Origin: Micromonospora haikouensis
GTDB lineage: Bacteria > Actinomycetota > Actinomycetes > Mycobacteriales > Micromonosporaceae
DNA: 64,000 nucleotides
NCBI RefSeq assembly: GCF_900091595.1
Contig: NZ_FMCW01000006.1
Coordinates: 62,001 to 126,000, forward strand
Reading direction: 5' to 3'
A model generated the notes under the pieces. That model was not told the DNA's origin and did no database searches. It worked only from the letters and a program-made list of their open reading frames with translations. Position 1 is the first letter of the stretch. Each line of letters begins with the position of its first letter. A program made the translations under genes and the position numbers. Of this stretch, positions 38,917 through 47,561 are shown piece by piece.

Positions 38917-41900
38917 TCAGCTACAACCGCTGGTCGACCCGCAGCCCTCGCAGACATAGCAGCTGCCCGCCGGGCGCATCTTCGTGCCGCAGGTGAAGCA
39001 GAGCGGCGCGTCGGCGGCCTTGCCGATCACGGCCTCCAGCAGCTCCGTGCTGGAGCCCACCGACGGGGCCGGCTTCGCGGCGGCGACGTCGGCCAGCTCC
39101 TGCGCCGGCTGGGCGACCGCACCGACCGTGGCCGGCTGGCCCGGCCCGGCCTTGGTCTCCGGCGACTCGACCGGCGCGGAGGCCGCCATCGCGGTGAGGT
39201 CCGCACCGCTGACCGTCGCGCTCTCCGCCTCCGCCTCGGCCCGCAGCTGGGCGGCCCGCTCCTTGGCGGTGAAGATGCCCAGCTCGGCGCGGCGCTCGTA
39301 CGGCAGGAAGTCCAGGGCCAGGCGACGGAAGATGTAGTCCATCACCGAGGCGGCCATCCGCACGTCCGGGTCGTCGGTCATGCCGGCCGGCTCGAAGCGC
39401 ATGTTGGTGAACTTGCTGACGTACGTCTCCAGCGGGACGCCGTACTGCAGGCCGATGGAGATGGCCACCGAGAAGGCGTCCATCACGCCGGCCAGGGTCG
39501 AGCCCTGCTTCGACATCTTCAGGAAGACCTCGCCCAGGCCGTCGTCCGGGTACGACGAGGCGGTGAGGTACCCCTCCGCGCCGCCGACGGAGAAGCTGAC
39601 GGTCTCCGAGGGACGCTTCTTCGGCAGCCGCTTGCGCACCGGGCGGTACTCGACGACCTTCTCCACGACCTTCTCGACGGCCTTCTCCGCCTCGGCCGGG
39701 GCCTCGACCGACGCGGTCGCCTTGTTGGGCTTGGCCACCGACAGCGGCTGGCCGACCTTGCAGTTGTCCCGGTAGATCGCCAGCGCCTTCAGGCCGAGCT
39801 TCCAGCCCTCGAAGTAGATCTTCTCGACGTCCTCGACGGTCGCCTGCTCCGGCATGTTGACCGTGTTGTGGTTCATGATGCCGTTCGCCACGAAGGCGTG
39901 GGTCTCCGGCACCGACAGGTCGAACACCTCCCGCTCACCGGCATCCACGATGGAGTCGACGGGCGAGAAGTGCAGGTTGCCGTCCAGCACCTGGCGCAGC
40001 CATCCCGGCAGCACCACCCCGTCGAGGGAGGCCACCCGCTCCACCGTACGACGGGTGACGTGCGTGGTGCGCTCGTCGAGGAGGAACGCGAAGCTCGAAC
40101 GGTCACCGCGAACGCCGCCCCGGCCCGGCCTTCCCGCTGGAAGGAGGTCGTACAGCTCCCGCCCGGTGATGCCGGGCACGACATCCGCCGTCCCCGTGCC
40201 ATAGGACTGTGCGAGGTAGCGCGCGGCGGCAGCCGCCTTCTCCGGCTCCAGGAACGGCACCATGCTCACCAGGAGCTGCCCCTGGTAGCCGGCGGCGTAG
40301 ACCTCGTCGTACGACTTGCCGTACTCGGAGTTGAACTTGCTCACCCGGCCGTGCACGACGCCGAGGTTGGTCAACACGGCCTGCAGGTCGTCCAGCAGGG
40401 CCGGGCTGTCCAGACAGATCGCCCACTTCGGCGCGGTCGCGGTCGTCACGTACGCGTCGAGCGCGAGCCCACGCAGGAAGGCCAGCACCATGTCGCGGGG
40501 CGAACGCAGCACCGCATCGGGGATCCGCTTGTCGGACGCCCGCGAGCCACAGCCGAGCTCCGTCATGAACTCCACGACGGACTTGGATGACAGGACCACC
40601 CCCGGGCACTTGCCAGGCTGCCGGTCGATCCGGGCGGTCAGCCCGAACACCGACTGCCAGGCTGCCTGGATCCGCTCCAGCACCGAGTCGACCGAATTGG
40701 TTATGGTGATCGTCCAGTTGCTGCGGCTGGTGTGCCCCTCGGCGGCGTAGGCACCGAGAAGGAATGCCAGCTCCTCCGTCATCTCCTGCGGCAGCGTCAC
40801 GGCCCGCTGGTTCCCGTAGGACCGCGACGTCACCACGTCTCGCAGGCTCGCCGGGACGGACGACCACAGGTCGGCGCCGTACTGGGTGGCGACGTGGTCA
40901 CCCGGCTGGAGCTCACCCAGCGTTTTCCAGACCAGTCCGCCGTCCCCGGCGGTGAGCAGTCGGTGCGGGTAGGTGCCGGTCACCGAGTGCCCCGAACGGA
41001 GCGTGACCGTCCGCACCGGCCGGACCCCGCCGTAGTAGAACGCGTCGGTCTTGCGGTCACCGTCCAGGGAGGAGATCTTCAGGAACTCCGTCCGGAAGGT
41101 GTCCTCCGCCTCGCCCTGATAGAGACTGCCCATCCGGACGAGCCCGTCCCCGGAGGCCACCAGGGTCTCCCCGACGACGCACTTGGAGATGGCGCCGGAG
41201 ATGAACGGCTGGACGGCCGCCATCATCCGCACGTGCCCCATCGGCGCGATGGACCGCTCGCCCATGGCGCAGTCGAAGACCGGGTAGTGCTCCGGCTTGA
41301 GGCCGGGGGCGTCCACCACGTGACCGTGGTCGGCGATGTGCTCGACGATCGCCTCGACCTGCTCCTCGGGGTAGCCGAGGCTGCGCAGGGCGCGCGGGAC
41401 GGTCTGGTTGACGATCTGCATCGAGCCGCCGCCGACCAGCTTCTTGAACTTGACCAGCGCCAAATCGGGCTCAACGCCCGTAGTGTCGCAATCCATCATC
41501 AAGCCGATAGTTCCGGTAGGTGCGAGCACTGCGGCCTGGGAGTTGCGCCAGCCGTGCTTGTCGCCGACCTTGTTGCCCTGGGTCCACTGCTTCGTGGCCT
41601 CGCGGACGATCGCGGTGGCGACGGTGCCCGTGGGCTTGATCTCGTCGTTGGCGGCGGCGTGCTTGCGCATGACCCGCTTGTGCGGCTCGGCGTTGCGGGC
41701 GTAGCCGTCGTACGCGCCGACGATGCCGGCCAGCTCGGCCGAGCGGCGGTACGCCGTGCCGGTCATCAGCGAGGTGATGGCGGCGGCGACGGAGCGGCCC
41801 TGCTCCGAGTCGTACGGCAGGCCCGAGGCCATCAGCAGCGCGCCGAGGTTGGCGTACCCGATGCCGAGCTGCCGGTAGGCGCGGGTGGTCTCGCCGATCC

Positions 41901-44900
41901 GCTCGGTCGGGAAGTCGGCGAAGCAGATCGAGATGTCCATCGCGGTGATGACGAACTCGACGCTACGGACGAACTTCTCCACCTCGAACCCGCCGTCGGC
42001 CCGCAGGAACTTCATCAGGTTCAGCGAGGCCAGATTGCAGGACGAATTGTCCAGGTGCAGGTACTCCGAGCAGTTCCGGACCACGACGCCGTTGGCGATG
42101 TAGGAGTGGTTACGCGGCTCGGACAGGTTGTAGGTGGTCTCGATCCCGTCGAACTCGCGCTTGGCCAGAGTCGCCGTCTGGTCCGTACGGTAGAAGCGCT
42201 TCTCCCTCAGCCAGTCGGCGAGCCGATCCGCCTTGCGCGGGTGGGCGAAGCCGATCGCCGCCGCGAAGGTCGGAATGTTCGCTCCGCTGATCCGCAGGTC
42301 GTAGAGCTGCCCGCCTGTGTAGCTACGGTCCTCACCAGCAACGGTGGTGTAAGAGAAGGAGGGGCCTTCCGTGCGACTGGTGTAGATCCGGCTGCCGATG
42401 CCGAAGCAGCTCAGCATCCGCTGCACATCCCGCAGCAGTTCGACGGAGACCGAGCCGAGCCCGACGTAGCGGGTGTCGTTCGCGGTCTCGGCGGCGCACC
42501 CGTCGGCGTCGAACAGGCCCTTGAGGAACTCCGCCTGGATCTCCACGGGCGCCTCGAGGACCGCCGCCGGGACCCGCTTGTCGGCGGCCTTGCCGGCGCT
42601 GACCCCGAGCCCGACCAGGAAGTCCACGACCGCCGTCCGGCCGGCCCGGAGCTGGACGGTGCCGTTCGGCTGCTCCGACGGCTTCGGGGTGAAGCCGAGC
42701 AGCTCCGTGAGCAGGGTCTGGTGCCGAGGCAGGAACGCTTCGCGCTCCTCGGCGCTGTATACCCAGGTGGCGACGGGATTGTCACCGCGCTCCTCGCTGC
42801 CCAGACGCACGCAGCCGTCACCGGTGAGCCAACCCAGCAGGTGAGCGAACTCCTCGGTCCACTTCTCCGGCAGCCGGGACTCCCGCTGCCACTTGGTGGT
42901 CACCACGTCACCGGGCCGCACCGCCGTGCCGGGCCGCATGGCGAAGGCGCGGGAGGCGGCCACCGCCGGCGTGGGCAGGTTCAGCGGGAGGATCCGGTCG
43001 GAGCTGGTCAGCTCTGCCGCCTCGACGTAGCCCCGGTTGGTGGTCCAGATCCGGTGGTTCGGCGTGCAGCGCAGCACCATGCCGTTGCTGAACTCCAGGC
43101 GCAGAATCTCGTTCGTGCCCGTGATCATCAGCGCTTCGGGGCTGGTCAGCTCGATCCGGTCTGCGGGAGCGTCCGGGTTGGTCGCGTCATGGGTGTAGAT
43201 GCCGAACGTCTCGCCCTGCCGCGCCCGGTCGATCAGCGCATCGAACCGAATCAGCCCCTTGTCCGTGTGCACCAGGGTATCTGCGGTGAAGCACGGGTTG
43301 GACGCGGTGATCCGCCCGGTCTCCGGGCAGGTGTGCCAGTCGTTGATCGTGTCGTCGTACTGGAGGCCGGGGTCGGCGCACTCCCAGGCGGCCTGGGCGA
43401 TGGTGCGGAACAGCTTCTTGGCGTCGATGGTCTCGATGGTCTGCCCGTCGAGCCGGCCGCGCAGGTCGAAGCCGCCGCCGTTCTCGACGGCCGACATGAA
43501 CTCGTCGGAGACGCGCACCGAGTTGTTGGCGTTCTGGTACTGCACGCTGACGATGTCGTTGCCGCCGAGGTCCATGTCGAAGCCGGCGTCCCGCAGCGCG
43601 CGGATCTTGTCCTCCTCGCGCGCCTTGGTGATCACGAACTCCTCGATGTCCGGGTGGTCGACGTCGAGGATGACCATCTTCGCCGCGCGCCGGGTGGCGC
43701 CGCCGGACTTGATGGTGCCGGCGGAGGCGTCCGCGCCGCGCATGAAGCTGACCGGGCCGGAGGCGGTGCCGCCGGAGGAGAGCAGCTCGCGGGAGGAGCG
43801 GATCCGGGAGAGGTTGACCCCGGAGCCGGAGCCGCCCTTGAAGATCAGCCCCTCCTCCTTGTACCAGTCGAGGATCGAATCCATCGAGTCGTCGACGGAG
43901 AGGATGAAGCAGTTGTGCACCCGGAGGTTACCGGCGAGGAACTCGCCGCTCTCCGTCTGGATGTCATAGACCTCCATCGCGCCGAGCGGCTCGATGCGGT
44001 CGATCTCCAGCCGCTTGACGCCGCCGGCCGACCGGCCCGCCTTGGCGAAGCTCTGCTCGAGCTTGGCCATCTTCTCCGCGCCGACGAACCCGATGTGGGT
44101 GGCGAAGAGGTCGCGGTCGCCGTCGTTCTGGATGCGGACCGACCAGCAGTCCTTGCGGTTCGAGCGCGGGTCGGGCTTGTGCGCGACGCGGGAGAAGATC
44201 CCGAAGCGCAGCAGCAGGCTCTGCACGCCCCGGATCAGCTTCTCCGAGACCATGTCCACCGCGACGAGCGTCGAGTGCTCGCGCGCGGAGACGTAGCCCT
44301 CGGCCTGGAAGATGCTGCGCAGGTACGCCGCGACGACCGGCAACGGCGCGGTGAAGAGTTGCCGCGGCACCTCCATCTCGACGCCGCGGGTGAGCAGGTC
44401 CCACTTCTGCACGAACGGGCGCAGGTGCTCGCCGTAGAGGCGGGTACGCCGACAGTCCAGCTCGTCGCTCTGCGTCGTCACGGTGCGCTCGTGCCGGTGC
44501 GCGTCGCCGAAGACCTCGTCGAGGGTGACGGCGACCCAGTCCAGCTCGTCGTCGTTGACGGTCATCGCCTCGATCGTCAGCGACCGGTTGGTGCCCTCGT
44601 CGTACTGCCCCACGAAACCATCGGACTGCAACCAGCCGGCGAGGGCGGCCTCGCGGATCTCCCGCAGGTCGATCTCACTCTCGCCGTAGGCGTAGGTGCG
44701 GTGCCATTCCAGCTTGTCGCCGGGCGCGAGCGTGCCGGCCTCGACCCACTGGCCCGTGCCGTCGCCCGTGCTCTTCCACACCACGTGGTCCGGCGTGACG
44801 TCGAGTTGGTAACCCGCCTTGGTGTGCAGCCGGATGACCTCGCGCACCCCGTTGGCCTTGACGGCGACGATTCTGGTCAGGCCGCCGCCGTCGTACACCT

Positions 44901-45450
44901 TGGCCCCGACGGCGTTCTCCTCGACCAGCTTGCCGATCGGCACCAGGCCGCCGGGGGTGCTGACCAGCGAGTCGTAGGGCAGGCACGCGCTGACCTGCTG
45001 GGGTGAGGGCGTGCCGACGTTGAACCAGACCGGCGAGTTGAAGCTGAACACCTGGTGCAGCAGCATCCAGGTCAGCTCCTGGGCGAACACCTCGGCGTCG
45101 GCCGGGGTCGCGAAGTAGCCGTGCTCCTCACCGGCGGCGCGGTAGGTGCTGACCACCCGGTCGATGAGCTGCCGCAGCGACCACTCCCGCTCGGGGGTGC
45201 CGACGGCGCCCCGGAAGTATTTGGTGGTGACGATGTTGGCCGCGTTGACGCTCCAGGACTCGGGGAACTCGACCCCGCGCTGCTCGAAGTTGATCGAGCC
45301 GTCCCGCCAGTTCGTCATCACGACGTCGCGGCGCTCCCACGTCACCTCGTCGTAGGGGTGGACTCCCTCGGTCGTCCACACCCGCTCGACCTTCAGGCCG
45401 GTGCTGGCCTTCGTCCGCGTCCGGCTTGCTGTCACGCCGTCCCCCGCCAT
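38917..45450 (-). CDS. nrdJ: Adenosylcobalamin-dependent class II ribonucleotide reductase with three inteins
   Basis: A 2177-aa precursor; removing three inteins (358, 407 and 439 aa) leaves a 973-aa extein, normal for actinobacterial NrdJ. It reduces ribonucleotides to deoxyribonucleotides using B12. Spliced, it restores the first redox cysteine (SA-CFIL), the thiyl-radical motif NP-CSEY with its partner cysteine 11 residues on (SSCNLASLN), and ISK-TVNMP. A C-terminal cysteine cluster (CFTCGTKM, CEGCGSTSGCS) resembles a zinc finger and redox tail. nrdR lies 64 bp upstream on the same strand. Confidence 0.97.
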   Translation of the reverse strand: MAGDGVTASRTRTKASTGLKVERVWTTEGVHPYDEVTWERRDVVMTNWRDGSINFEQRGVEFPESWSVNAANIVTTKYFRGAVGTPEREWSLRQLIDRVVSTYRAAGEEHGYFATPADAEVFAQELTWMLLHQVFSFNSPVWFNVGTPSPQQVSACLPYDSLVSTPGGLVPIGKLVEENAVGAKVYDGGGLTRIVAVKANGVREVIRLHTKAGYQLDVTPDHVVWKSTGDGTGQWVEAGTLAPGDKLEWHRTYAYGESEIDLREIREAALAGWLQSDGFVGQYDEGTNRSLTIEAMTVNDDELDWVAVTLDEVFGDAHRHERTVTTQSDELDCRRTRLYGEHLRPFVQKWDLLTRGVEMEVPRQLFTAPLPVVAAYLRSIFQAEGYVSAREHSTLVAVDMVSEKLIRGVQSLLLRFGIFSRVAHKPDPRSNRKDCWSVRIQNDGDRDLFATHIGFVGAEKMAKLEQSFAKAGRSAGGVKRLEIDRIEPLGAMEVYDIQTESGEFLAGNLRVHNCFILSVDDSMDSILDWYKEEGLIFKGGSGSGVNLSRIRSSRELLSSGGTASGPVSFMRGADASAGTIKSGGATRRAAKMVILDVDHPDIEEFVITKAREEDKIRALRDAGFDMDLGGNDIVSVQYQNANNSVRVSDEFMSAVENGGGFDLRGRLDGQTIETIDAKKLFRTIAQAAWECADPGLQYDDTINDWHTCPETGRITASNPCFTADTLVHTDKGLIRFDALIDRARQGETFGIYTHDATNPDAPADRIELTSPEALMITGTNEILRLEFSNGMVLRCTPNHRIWTTNRGYVEAAELTSSDRILPLNLPTPAVAASRAFAMRPGTAVRPGDVVTTKWQRESRLPEKWTEEFAHLLGWLTGDGCVRLGSEERGDNPVATWVYSAEEREAFLPRHQTLLTELLGFTPKPSEQPNGTVQLRAGRTAVVDFLVGLGVSAGKAADKRVPAAVLEAPVEIQAEFLKGLFDADGCAAETANDTRYVGLGSVSVELLRDVQRMLSCFGIGSRIYTSRTEGPSFSYTTVAGEDRSYTGGQLYDLRISGANIPTFAAAIGFAHPRKADRLADWLREKRFYRTDQTATLAKREFDGIETTYNLSEPRNHSYIANGVVVRNCSEYLHLDNSSCNLASLNLMKFLRADGGFEVEKFVRSVEFVITAMDISICFADFPTERIGETTRAYRQLGIGYANLGALLMASGLPYDSEQGRSVAAAITSLMTGTAYRRSAELAGIVGAYDGYARNAEPHKRVMRKHAAANDEIKPTGTVATAIVREATKQWTQGNKVGDKHGWRNSQAAVLAPTGTIGLMMDCDTTGVEPDLALVKFKKLVGGGSMQIVNQTVPRALRSLGYPEEQVEAIVEHIADHGHVVDAPGLKPEHYPVFDCAMGERSIAPMGHVRMMAAVQPFISGAISKCVVGETLVASGDGLVRMGSLYQGEAEDTFRTEFLKISSLDGDRKTDAFYYGGVRPVRTVTLRSGHSVTGTYPHRLLTAGDGGLVWKTLGELQPGDHVATQYGADLWSSVPASLRDVVTSRSYGNQRAVTLPQEMTEELAFLLGAYAAEGHTSRSNWTITITNSVDSVLERIQAAWQSVFGLTARIDRQPGKCPGVVLSSKSVVEFMTELGCGSRASDKRIPDAVLRSPRDMVLAFLRGLALDAYVTTATAPKWAICLDSPALLDDLQAVLTNLGVVHGRVSKFNSEYGKSYDEVYAAGYQGQLLVSMVPFLEPEKAAAAARYLAQSYGTGTADVVPGITGRELYDLLPAGRPGRGGVRGDRSSFAFLLDERTTHVTRRTVERVASLDGVVLPGWLRQVLDGNLHFSPVDSIVDAGEREVFDLSVPETHAFVANGIMNHNTVNMPEQATVEDVEKIYFEGWKLGLKALAIYRDNCKVGQPLSVAKPNKATASVEAPAEAEKAVEKVVEKVVEYRPVRKRLPKKRPSETVSFSVGGAEGYLTASSYPDDGLGEVFLKMSKQGSTLAGVMDAFSVAISIGLQYGVPLETYVSKFTNMRFEPAGMTDDPDVRMAASVMDYIFRRLALDFLPYERRAELGIFTAKERAAQLRAEAEAESATVSGADLTAMAASAPVESPETKAGPGQPATVGAVAQPAQELADVAAAKPAPSVGSSTELLEAVIGKAADAPLCFTCGTKMRPAGSCYVCEGCGSTSGCS
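39865..41181 (-). other. NrdJ intein 3 (439 aa)
   Basis: Residues 1424-1862. It starts CVVGETLVASGDG, has block B GTYPHRLL, block F VFDLSVPETHAFVANG, and ends IMNHN before +1 Thr (TVNMPEQ). The first endonuclease motif is FLLGAYAAEGHT. The second, FLRGLALDAYVT, is degenerate. The insertion site is the conserved ISK-TVNMP substrate-binding loop. Confidence 0.95.
42073..43293 (-). other. NrdJ intein 2 (407 aa)
   Basis: Residues 720-1126. It starts CFTADTLVHTDKG, has block B CTPNHRIW, and ends YIANGVVVRN before +1 Cys (CSEYL). The penultimate residue is Arg, not the usual His. Two good LAGLIDADG motifs, HLLGWLTGDGCV and FLKGLFDADGCA, suggest an intact homing endonuclease. The +1 Cys is the thiyl-radical cysteine of the NPCSE motif. 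Confidence 0.95.
43912..44985 (-). other. NrdJ intein 1 (358 aa)
   Basis: Residues 156-513 of the precursor. It starts CLPYDSLVSTPGG, has the block B motif TPDHVVW, and ends NLRVHN before +1 Cys (CFILS). LAGLIDADG-like motifs are ALAGWLQSDGFVG and AYLRSIFQAEGYV, each with an acidic residue. It interrupts the site of the first redox-active cysteine, which is the +1 residue. Confidence 0.95.
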
Positions 45451-45514
45451 CTCATCCGCCCCCTCGTCTGCGCGGTCACCCGCCGCGCGTCCAAACTGTC
45501 AGAAACCAGGAAAA

Positions 45515-46027
45515 TCAATTGGTACGGCCGGCGGCCCCCGCCGCGGCCGCCCCGTCGCCGGCCCCGGCGCCCTCCCGGGCGCGGGCGGCGGCCCGTAGGG
45601 TCTCGATCTCGCGCTCGAAGTCCGCGAGGGAGTCGAACGAGCGGTAGACGCTGGCGAAGCGCAGGTAGGCCACCTCGTCCAGGTCCCGCAGCGGGCCCAG
45701 GATCGCCAGGCCCACGTCGTGGCTGGGGATCTCGGCGGCCCCCTTGGCCCGGATGGTCTCCTCGACCTTCTGCGCGAGCAGGGCGATCGAGTCCTCGTCG
45801 ACCGGTCGCCCCTGGCACGCCTTGCGCACCCCACCGACGATCTTGATGCGGCTGAACGGCTCGGTCACCCCGCTCCGCTTGACCACGGCGAGCACCGCCT
45901 CCTCGACGGTGGTGAACCGCTTGCCGCACTCGGGGCAGGACCGCCGCCGCCGGATCAGCTGGCCGTCGTCGGCCTCCCGCGAGTCGACGACCCGGGAGTC
46001 GGCGTGCCGGCAATATGGGCACCGCAT
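45515..46027 (-). CDS. nrdR: Transcriptional repressor NrdR
   Basis: A 170-aa ATP/dATP-sensing repressor of ribonucleotide reductase genes. The N-terminal zinc ribbon [18 protein letters not shown] and [11 protein letters not shown] gives two cysteine pairs. An ATP-cone follows from about residue 46 ([16 protein letters not shown]). The C-terminus is Ala/Gly-rich. ATG 46027 follows GAAGGAGG. It is the first gene of the nrdR-nrdJ operon and likely autoregulated through the boxes at 46149-46196. Confidence 0.97.
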   Translation of the reverse strand: MRCPYCRHADSRVVDSREADDGQLIRRRRSCPECGKRFTTVEEAVLAVVKRSGVTEPFSRIKIVGGVRKACQGRPVDEDSIALLAQKVEETIRAKGAAEIPSHDVGLAILGPLRDLDEVAYLRFASVYRSFDSLADFEREIETLRAAARAREGAGAGDGAAAAGAAGRTN

Positions 46028-46148
46028 CGCCTGACCTCCTTCATCGACGGCGGGCCGACAGGCATCCCCGGGCACGCGAAACCGCGGTGCCGGCCCCGCT
46101 CGGGGACCACCACCGGGTGCGGTAGCGGGGAGTGCGGTCGGTAGTCGA

Positions 46149-46196
46149 ACCCAACCTGTAGGCGACTTACGCCCGTGTGACTACTACATCTAGGGG
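46149..46196 (-). promoter_or_regulatory. Two tandem NrdR-box-like sites
   Basis: On the minus strand, CCCCTAGATGTAGTAG (46181-46196) and CGCCTACAGGTTGGGT (46149-46164) both fit the NrdR box pattern acaCwATATaTwGtgt at the conserved C-T-A, A, T and w-G positions. Their equivalent bases are 32 bp apart, about three helical turns, the usual spacing of NrdR box pairs. They lie about 120-170 bp upstream of the nrdR start. Confidence 0.6.
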
Positions 46197-46373
46197 TTGA
46201 CCGTATGCGTCCGGCGGACCGTGGTCAAGTTCGCCGGGGCGTGTCCGGCGCGTCGCCAGAATCACGTCGACGCCCCCTCCGCAGGGCCGCCGAAAGCCCC
46301 AACGCGGCACGCGTCCTCCCGGTCACGCCCTGCGGCCGACCAGCCCTCGAACGAGGGCCGGGCAGGGCGAACG

Positions 46374-46389
46374 TCGAACTGACGTTCGA
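46374..46389 (+). promoter_or_regulatory. SOS box (LexA operator) 1
   Basis: TCGAACTGACGTTCGA is an exact actinobacterial LexA site (TCGAAC-N4-GTTCGA). It lies 222 bp upstream of the lexA start. Its left half is 17 bp from TACCAT (46397-46402), a possible -10, so it may cover the -35 region. Confidence 0.85.
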
Positions 46390-46406
46390 GCGCGCGTACC
46401 ATTTAT

Positions 46407-46422
46407 CAGAACAGGCGTTCGG
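46407..46422 (+). promoter_or_regulatory. SOS box (LexA operator) 2
   Basis: CAGAACAGGCGTTCGG keeps the core GAAC-N4-GTTC with weaker outer bases. It is 33 bp after the first box, about three helical turns, just past the possible -10. It probably adds to lexA autoregulation. Confidence 0.7.
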
Positions 46423-46611
46423 ATTTCCCGCTTTTCGAGTCCGACACGCCGACGAAGGTCGTACAGATGTTTGAAAATGACCGATCTCACCTATACGGTC
46501 AAGAACAACCGGGCCGGCGAGCCACGCGGACCGGTCGAGGCAACCGCGCGCGGCTCCGACCCCACAGCCCCCGAGCCGCCGGGCACCGAGCGCCGACCAG
46601 GGAGGACGGAC

Positions 46612-47397
46612 GTGACCGAGGACCGGGCCAGCCGGCCGAAGAACCCGCAGCAGAGCACCGAGGCGGGTCCGCCGGCCACCCGGCGCCCCCGCGCCGCGCG
46701 CAGCCGGGCCGCCCAGCCGGCCGTGCGTCCGGTCACCCCGGTGGTCAGCAGCTTCCCCGACCCGGCCACGGTCGACCTGACCGCGCGGCAGCGCCGCATC
46801 CTGGAGTTCATCCGCACCTGGGTCGAGCGGCACGGCTACCCGCCGAGCGTGCGGGAGATCGGCGAGGCCGTCGGCCTCGTCTCCCCGTCCAGCGTCGCCT
46901 ACCAGCTCAAGGAGCTGGAGAAGAAGGGCTTCCTGCGGCGCGACCCGAACCGCCCGCGCGCGGTGGACGTGCGGACTCCCAGCGACACCCTCGACGACGA
47001 GGCGAGCCGCTCGCAGCGCCCCGCCCCGGCGTACGTGCCGATGCTCGGCCGGATCGCCGCCGGTGGCCCCATCCTCGCCGAGCAGGCGGTGGAGGACGTC
47101 TTCCCCCTCCCCCGCGAGCTGGTGGGCGAGGGTGAGGTCTTCATGCTCCAGGTCAAGGGCGACTCGATGCTGGACGCGGCGATCTGCGACGGCGACTGGG
47201 TGGTGGTGCGGCAGCAGCCGACCGCAGAGGCCGGCGACATCGTCGCCGCGATGCTCGACGGCGAGGCGACCGTGAAGACCTACCGCCGCCGCGACGGCCA
47301 CGTCTGGCTGATGCCGCAGAACCCGGCCTTCGACCCGATCCCGGGCGACGACGCCACCATCATGGGTCGCGTCGTCGCCGTCCTGCGCCGCATCTGA
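46612..47397 (+). CDS. lexA: LexA SOS repressor
   Basis: A 261-aa repressor that cleaves itself when RecA is activated. After a 55-residue Pro/Arg-rich extension comes the winged helix ([36 protein letters not shown]). The cleavage bond is Ala150-Gly151 in RIAAGGPI. Ser185 (GDSM) and Lys222 (ATVKTY) are the catalytic dyad, 37 residues apart as in E. coli. GTG 46612 has GGGAGGAC upstream; an in-frame ATG at 46486 would add 42 disordered residues. Two SOS boxes lie upstream. Confidence 0.96.
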   Translation: MTEDRASRPKNPQQSTEAGPPATRRPRAARSRAAQPAVRPVTPVVSSFPDPATVDLTARQRRILEFIRTWVERHGYPPSVREIGEAVGLVSPSSVAYQLKELEKKGFLRRDPNRPRAVDVRTPSDTLDDEASRSQRPAPAYVPMLGRIAAGGPILAEQAVEDVFPLPRELVGEGEVFMLQVKGDSMLDAAICDGDWVVVRQQPTAEAGDIVAAMLDGEATVKTYRRRDGHVWLMPQNPAFDPIPGDDATIMGRVVAVLRRI

Positions 47398-47459
47398 CGG
47401 TTTGCCGGCCCCCGGCCCCGCCCGACGGGTAGCCGGAGGGCGCCGGCCCCGCGAGGAAC

Positions 47460-47485
47460 GGCCCGGGTGCCCGCGCACCCGGGCC
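47460..47485. terminator. Bidirectional terminator-like hairpin after lexA
   Basis: Arms GGCCCGGGTGC and GCACCCGGGCC with a 4-base CCGC loop lie between lexA and the convergent secreted-protein gene. Confidence 0.65.
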
Positions 47486-47561
47486 GGAAGATCAGCGGCG
47501 GTCGTCGTCGCGATCGCCCCGGCCGCGAACAGCCCGGCCCTGCGCCAGGGCGCGACGACGG

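Noticed and set aside
40732..45006. 1424-codon plus-strand open frame opposite nrdJ
   Set aside because: Antisense shadow of nrdJ and its inteins with no domain pattern.
46197..46470. Small open frames between nrdR and lexA
   Set aside because: No ribosome sites, Arg/Pro-rich composition, and overlap with SOS boxes; treated as regulatory DNA.
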